Assembly: GCA_014281115.1 (NCBI GenBank)
Contig: JACONQ010000005.1
Location: 3,162,001 to 3,226,000 of the forward strand
Origin: Laburnicola sp. R22_1
Lineage: Eukaryota > Ascomycota > Dothideomycetes > Pleosporales > Didymosphaeriaceae
Reading direction: 5' to 3'
DNA: 64,000 nt
Part shown: positions 60,717 through 64,000 of the stretch, piece after piece
How the letters are laid out: every line of letters starts with the position of its first letter
How positions within the stretch are numbered: position 1 is the first letter of the stretch
The notes under the pieces: model-generated
The model's database searches: none
Seen by the model: only the letters and a program-made list of their open reading frames with translations
What the model was told of the DNA's origin: nothing
Translations under genes and position numbers: made by a program

Positions 60717-61933
60717 ATGGCCAAAGGGAATTTCGAGCTTCTTGCCCTGGAGAACCCTCTCCTCGACATTCAAGGTGTCGGGTATGTCCCTTCCTCCGCA
60801 ATCGCAGTGAATGACTGGCCAGAACGAGGAGTGCGGACCGAAGCTGACGGCATCACTACAGTGACGAGAAGTTGCTCGAGAAGTACGGCCTCAAGGCCAA
60901 CGACGCCATCCTCGCCGAGGAGAAGCACGCCGGACTGTACGAGGACCTGATCCAGAACTACAACGCCGTGCTCATCGCTGGTGGAGCCGCCCAGAACTCG
61001 GCTCGTGGTGCGCAGTACATCCTCCCCGAAGACTCGACCGTCTACATCGGCTGTGTCGGAAAGGACAAGTACGGCGAAATCCTCGAGAACATCAATAAGA
61101 AAGCAGGTGTCAAGACGCTGTACCGCTACGACGAGAGCGCCCCTACCGGCCGCTGCGGTGTTGTCATCACCGGCCACAACCGTTCGCTCTGTACCGACCT
61201 TGCCGCCGCGAATCTGTATAAGATCGAGCACTTGAAGCAGCCCGAGGTGTGGAAATACGTCGAGGGCGCCAAGTTCATCTACGTTGGTGGATACCACCTG
61301 ACGGTCTCTGTGCCTGCCATTCTGGCGCTCGCCGAGCATGCTGCCGAAAACAACAAGGTAAGATGGACGCTCATATAACAGCAAGAGAGTAGCTGTTGAC
61401 AGGACTAGACCTTCGTGATAAACCTCTCCGCTCCTTTCATCCCACAATTCTTCAAGGACCAGCTCGACTCGGTCATGCCCTACGTCGACATCCTGATCGG
61501 AAACGAGAGCGAGGCCGCCTCGTACGCTGAATCCCACGGTATCGCGTCGAAAGACGTCAAGGAGATCGCGAAAGAGATCGCGAAGCTGCCGAAGAAGAAC
61601 TCGAAGAAGGAGCGAACTGTTGTCTTCACACAGGGCACCGACCCTACCATTACAGTCACGGGTTCCGAGGCTACCGAGTACCCCGTTCACGCTATCGGAA
61701 AGGAGCAGATCAACGACACCAACGGCGCTGGGTTAGTGACATATATACGTACTGAGGATGACTTGTGCTAATATATTCACAGTGACGCTTTTGCCGGTGG
61801 ATTCCTCGCCGGTATAGTTTCGGGCGACGACCTGAAGACCGCCGTCGACAAGGGCCAGTGGTTGGCCAAGCTGAGCATCCAAGAGCTGGGACCCTCGTAT
61901 CCCGAGCCTAAGCAGACCTACACCTCCAGCTGA
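60717..61933 (+). CDS. ADO1: Adenosine kinase
   Basis: The protein is 344 aa from four exons: 60717-60781, 60862-61357, 61409-61731 and 61783-61933. The introns are 80, 51 and 51 bp with GT-AG ends, and all phases join cleanly. It is a PfkB/ribokinase-family enzyme that phosphorylates adenosine to AMP with ATP, keeping adenosine low so that S-adenosylmethionine-dependent methylation can proceed. Motifs: LLALENPLLDIQGVGDEKLL at the N-terminus, VLIAGGAAQNSARGAQYIL (substrate-binding glycine motif), YIGCVGKDKYG, DILIGNESEA and the C-terminal signature DTNGAGDAFAGGFLAG with catalytic Asp296. The third intron splits the glycine codon just before this Asp. The length matches the family. The gene is intact, with no neighbours of the same pathway. 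Confidence 0.95.
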
Positions 61934-62704
61934 ACGCCTTGCAGGAGAGCGGGAAGCTCGTGTATTTCAACAATCTACGAGAGCGCACACGGCACTGCCG
62001 TTTACTTGTAATCCTAGGCCGATATGGCCAACCTCAGAACGTCCCAGTCATGTAGGGATTGTGCATCACTCTAGACGGAGAGAAATAGCCGTTCAACAGC
62101 TATCAGTCGACGGAAAAGCAGGCGAGGGTGCCTTAAAAGGGAATCAAAATCATCAATCACACGAAACTATCAAGCGCTTTATTTCACGCATTTCTACTCG
62201 CTGTATGCCCTTGTGGACTACTTACACCCTTCGATGCCGTTTCTCATCATGATCCCGTCTCGAACGCTGCTCTGCTACAATTTTCTCCGAAAGTTTCATG
62301 AAGATATCGTCATTGTACGAATCACCAGAATAATACATACCACGATAGCCCATCCAAACGCTGCTGGAGCATTACTTGACTACTTCAAGTTTTTTGACCG
62401 GTATGTACGTCTCTACATAATGTTAAGGAAACTGGTGAGGAGCTCCAATGTCTCGATTAAAAGACACTGCAGCTTTTCTGCGTCCTTAAATATGTGCCTC
62501 GGGTACGGGATCGGTGCGTTATGGACATTGATGCGGTGGGTAGTTTTCTCTAAATATCGGATATTGTTACCAAAAGCGAGCTACCGAGTGCGCACAGCAA
62601 GACGTTGCGGAGGGATTGGAGAGATGGTAGGTTAGTAGGAGGAGGGTTTGCGATTTTTCGCCTCTGGCGTCTGGAAAACTTGACACTCCAGATTGTCAGT
62701 ATGG
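61934..62704. other. Region downstream of adenosine kinase, no supported gene
   Basis: A 140-codon frame (62213-62635, plus) is open but has no domain, no signal and an unusual composition. I do not call it. Confidence 0.45.
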
Positions 62705-62831
62705 TCGTGTTACCCTAGGACCTATAATCCTAATGCAGGATCTAAGAACGTCTACTTGTAAAGAAGCTTAACTTCACTGATACATTCTGTAAAGCCTGCG
62801 TTGGTATTATACGTCCTGGGGCGACACACGA
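62705..62831. repeat. About 127-bp inverted-repeat element (MITE candidate), degenerate copy
   Basis: The left arm TCGTGTTACCCTAGGACCTA (62705-62724) pairs with the right arm, which on the other strand reads TCGTGTGTCGCCCCAGGACG (62812-62831); the pairing continues into TATAAT. The arms resemble those of the element at 63794-63918. No clean target duplication is seen. Confidence 0.6.
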
Positions 62832-63002
62832 TGCGAACAATCTAAGGTTTCTATGTCTTTCTAGACCTTTGCGCCACTCTACTTTCCAATGAGCGCTATC
62901 CACAAAGTAGCAGAATAGAGCTCAGCCTATGGCAGCACTGACGATGACAGCATGCTTCAATTTGACGACAAAAATCCATATACAGGGCAACTGCGCGGTT
63001 AG

Positions 63003-63703
63003 TCCCAAGACGTTATTCCTTCTGAGGACAACCCGGACCTCGACAACTCGGGTGACGACATCTTACAAGGTGTTGCCGATGATGGATTGAGGGAGAACCA
63101 TGATGAAGCCAGCGAAGACGACGAGCTACAAGAACAGGAAGATGATACGAACGAGGAAGCGCTAGATGCCATGGCAGGGGCTAAGGAGAAGGACGTTCTT
63201 GAGTAAGATCGACTGCGGCAACAAAGAACGCGACTAATCCCACCCAGTGCGGCTTGCAACGATTGAAAAGGAAAAAAGTTCCATTTGGAGGAATCCGCCG
63301 CCAAAGCTTCCGGCACAGAATAGACCTCAGAAGCGATTACACAAGGATGATAACGTGTACGATCGATTTAGACCTGGGGCGGACGGTAACACTTTGCATG
63401 GATGCAAACCGTCAGACAAGGAACTCGCTACCTATACCCTCGCGCCGAGATTTCAACGTGTTCTCACCAGCCTCGTACACAATACCAGTACCAGGAGAAG
63501 AAGAGAAGTCAATAATAGAGGCATCAAGGTTCCTAGCCTCAAGAATGACGACAATAGATCATAGCCTAACATTGTCAAGCTCTCAATCAACCTGTCTCAA
63601 CGAGATGTACCAACACATTATCGTAGATATCTGCCGTGCTCTTCTGAGAATTACACCAAGTCTAAAGCAAGCGTTACCAAAATCAATAAACGCCATCTAG
63701 CGA
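63003..63703 (+). other. Possible gene fragment encoding an acidic region
   Basis: The frame 63003-63206 encodes a strongly acidic stretch (SEDNPDLDNSGDDIL, SEDDELQEQEDDTNEE) and begins after a TTAG that could be an acceptor. A GTAAGA at about 63201 and CTAAT..CCCAG ending at 63246 look like a 46-bp intron. However, the join leads to a stop in the matching phase (DAACND then TGA), while a long open frame (63254-63700) lies in another phase. It is therefore either mis-modelled or broken. No family is recognised. Confidence 0.3.
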
Positions 63704-63793
63704 CTACGTTGTAATAATTTCGAGATGGCCTTCATGGTACATGGGGAGAAAGAAGTACCAGGCTGCGCACTACGCATATGGGTAGTATTCGTA

Positions 63794-63918
63794 GTGTGTT
63801 ACCCCAGGATATATACTACTAACACGGCTTGTTTAGAGAACTGCCCAAACAGTATCTGGGGGTTCTCCCCACCATTTAAAAGTCCTACGTCGGTTAATAC
63901 GTATCCTGGGTAACACAC
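63794..63918. mobile_element. 125-bp MITE candidate with TA target duplication
   Basis: The ends are GTGTGTTACCCCAGGATA and, on the opposite strand, GTGTGTTACCCAGGATACG. TA lies directly outside both ends (63792-63793 and 63919-63920). There is no coding capacity. TA targets point to mobilisation by a Tc1/mariner or pogo-type transposase. Confidence 0.75.
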
Positions 63919-63920
63919 TA

Positions 63921-64000
63921 TAAAAACCAACATCTAGAGTCGTCAGCTCACCCGGCATACAACATTGGACATTCGTATCGAAACTCCTCACAGGCTCGAA
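63921..64000. other. Window end, no feature seen
   Basis: The last 80 bases are GC-balanced with no supported gene or repeat. Confidence 0.4.

Noticed and set aside
60770..61690. 306-codon minus-strand frame opposite adenosine kinase
   Set aside because: It spans two introns of a well-supported gene and has no domain of its own, so it is an antisense shadow.

Overview
The window looks like a chromosome segment of a filamentous ascomycete (Pezizomycotina; possibly Dothideomycetes, an inference from overall style only). Genes have short GT-AG introns of about 45-80 bp. There is a GC-balanced gene part (about 36.6-64 kb) next to a very AT-rich part (1 to about 36.6 kb). In the AT-rich part TA is everywhere, CpA/TpG are scarce and stop codons riddle every frame, which is the footprint of repeat-induced point mutation (RIP).

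Region 1 (1-36,620) is a nest of dead transposons. The best preserved is a plus-strand Ty3/gypsy chromovirus (about 17.1-25.6 kb) in which protease, reverse transcriptase (catalytic YIDD now YINN), RNase H, integrase and a C-terminal chromodomain can still be read through the stops. A shorter relative lies at 3.4-6.9 kb, an inverted piece at 0.9-3.3 kb and a minus-strand gypsy element at 29.5-34.6 kb. Inserted among these are a Fot1/pogo transposon with TIRs (8.3-10.1 kb), two copies of a 174-bp TIR element, a 110-bp element with a 10-bp target duplication, and a five-copy family of retroposon-like insertions (two of about 1.1 kb, three of about 0.1 kb) with 14-18 bp target duplications. Several minisatellites and a perfect (CTA)45 tract are also present. 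I found no intact host gene here.

Region 2 (36.6-48 kb) holds a secreted PhoD-type alkaline phosphatase (minus strand, three exons). It is followed by a nested transposon at 42.1-46.4 kb: a Tc1/mariner element flanked by TA whose transposase gene is split by a Fot1/pogo element with 54-bp inverted repeats. Next to it is a minus-strand gene for a signal-peptide, TM and coiled-coil protein that carries one in-frame TAG, consistent with RIP leaking from the transposon.

Region 3 (48-62 kb) is ordinary gene space: an SRPBCC-domain protein, the SAGA subunit Spt20 with a 29-residue polyglutamine tract, D-arabinono-1,4-lactone oxidase (last step of D-erythroascorbate synthesis), a small basic hypothetical protein, a GPI-anchor-like secreted protein and adenosine kinase. 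These are housekeeping or unrelated genes with no sign of a biosynthetic cluster.

Region 4 (62-64 kb) has two related about 125-bp inverted-repeat elements (a MITE family candidate) and a doubtful gene fragment.
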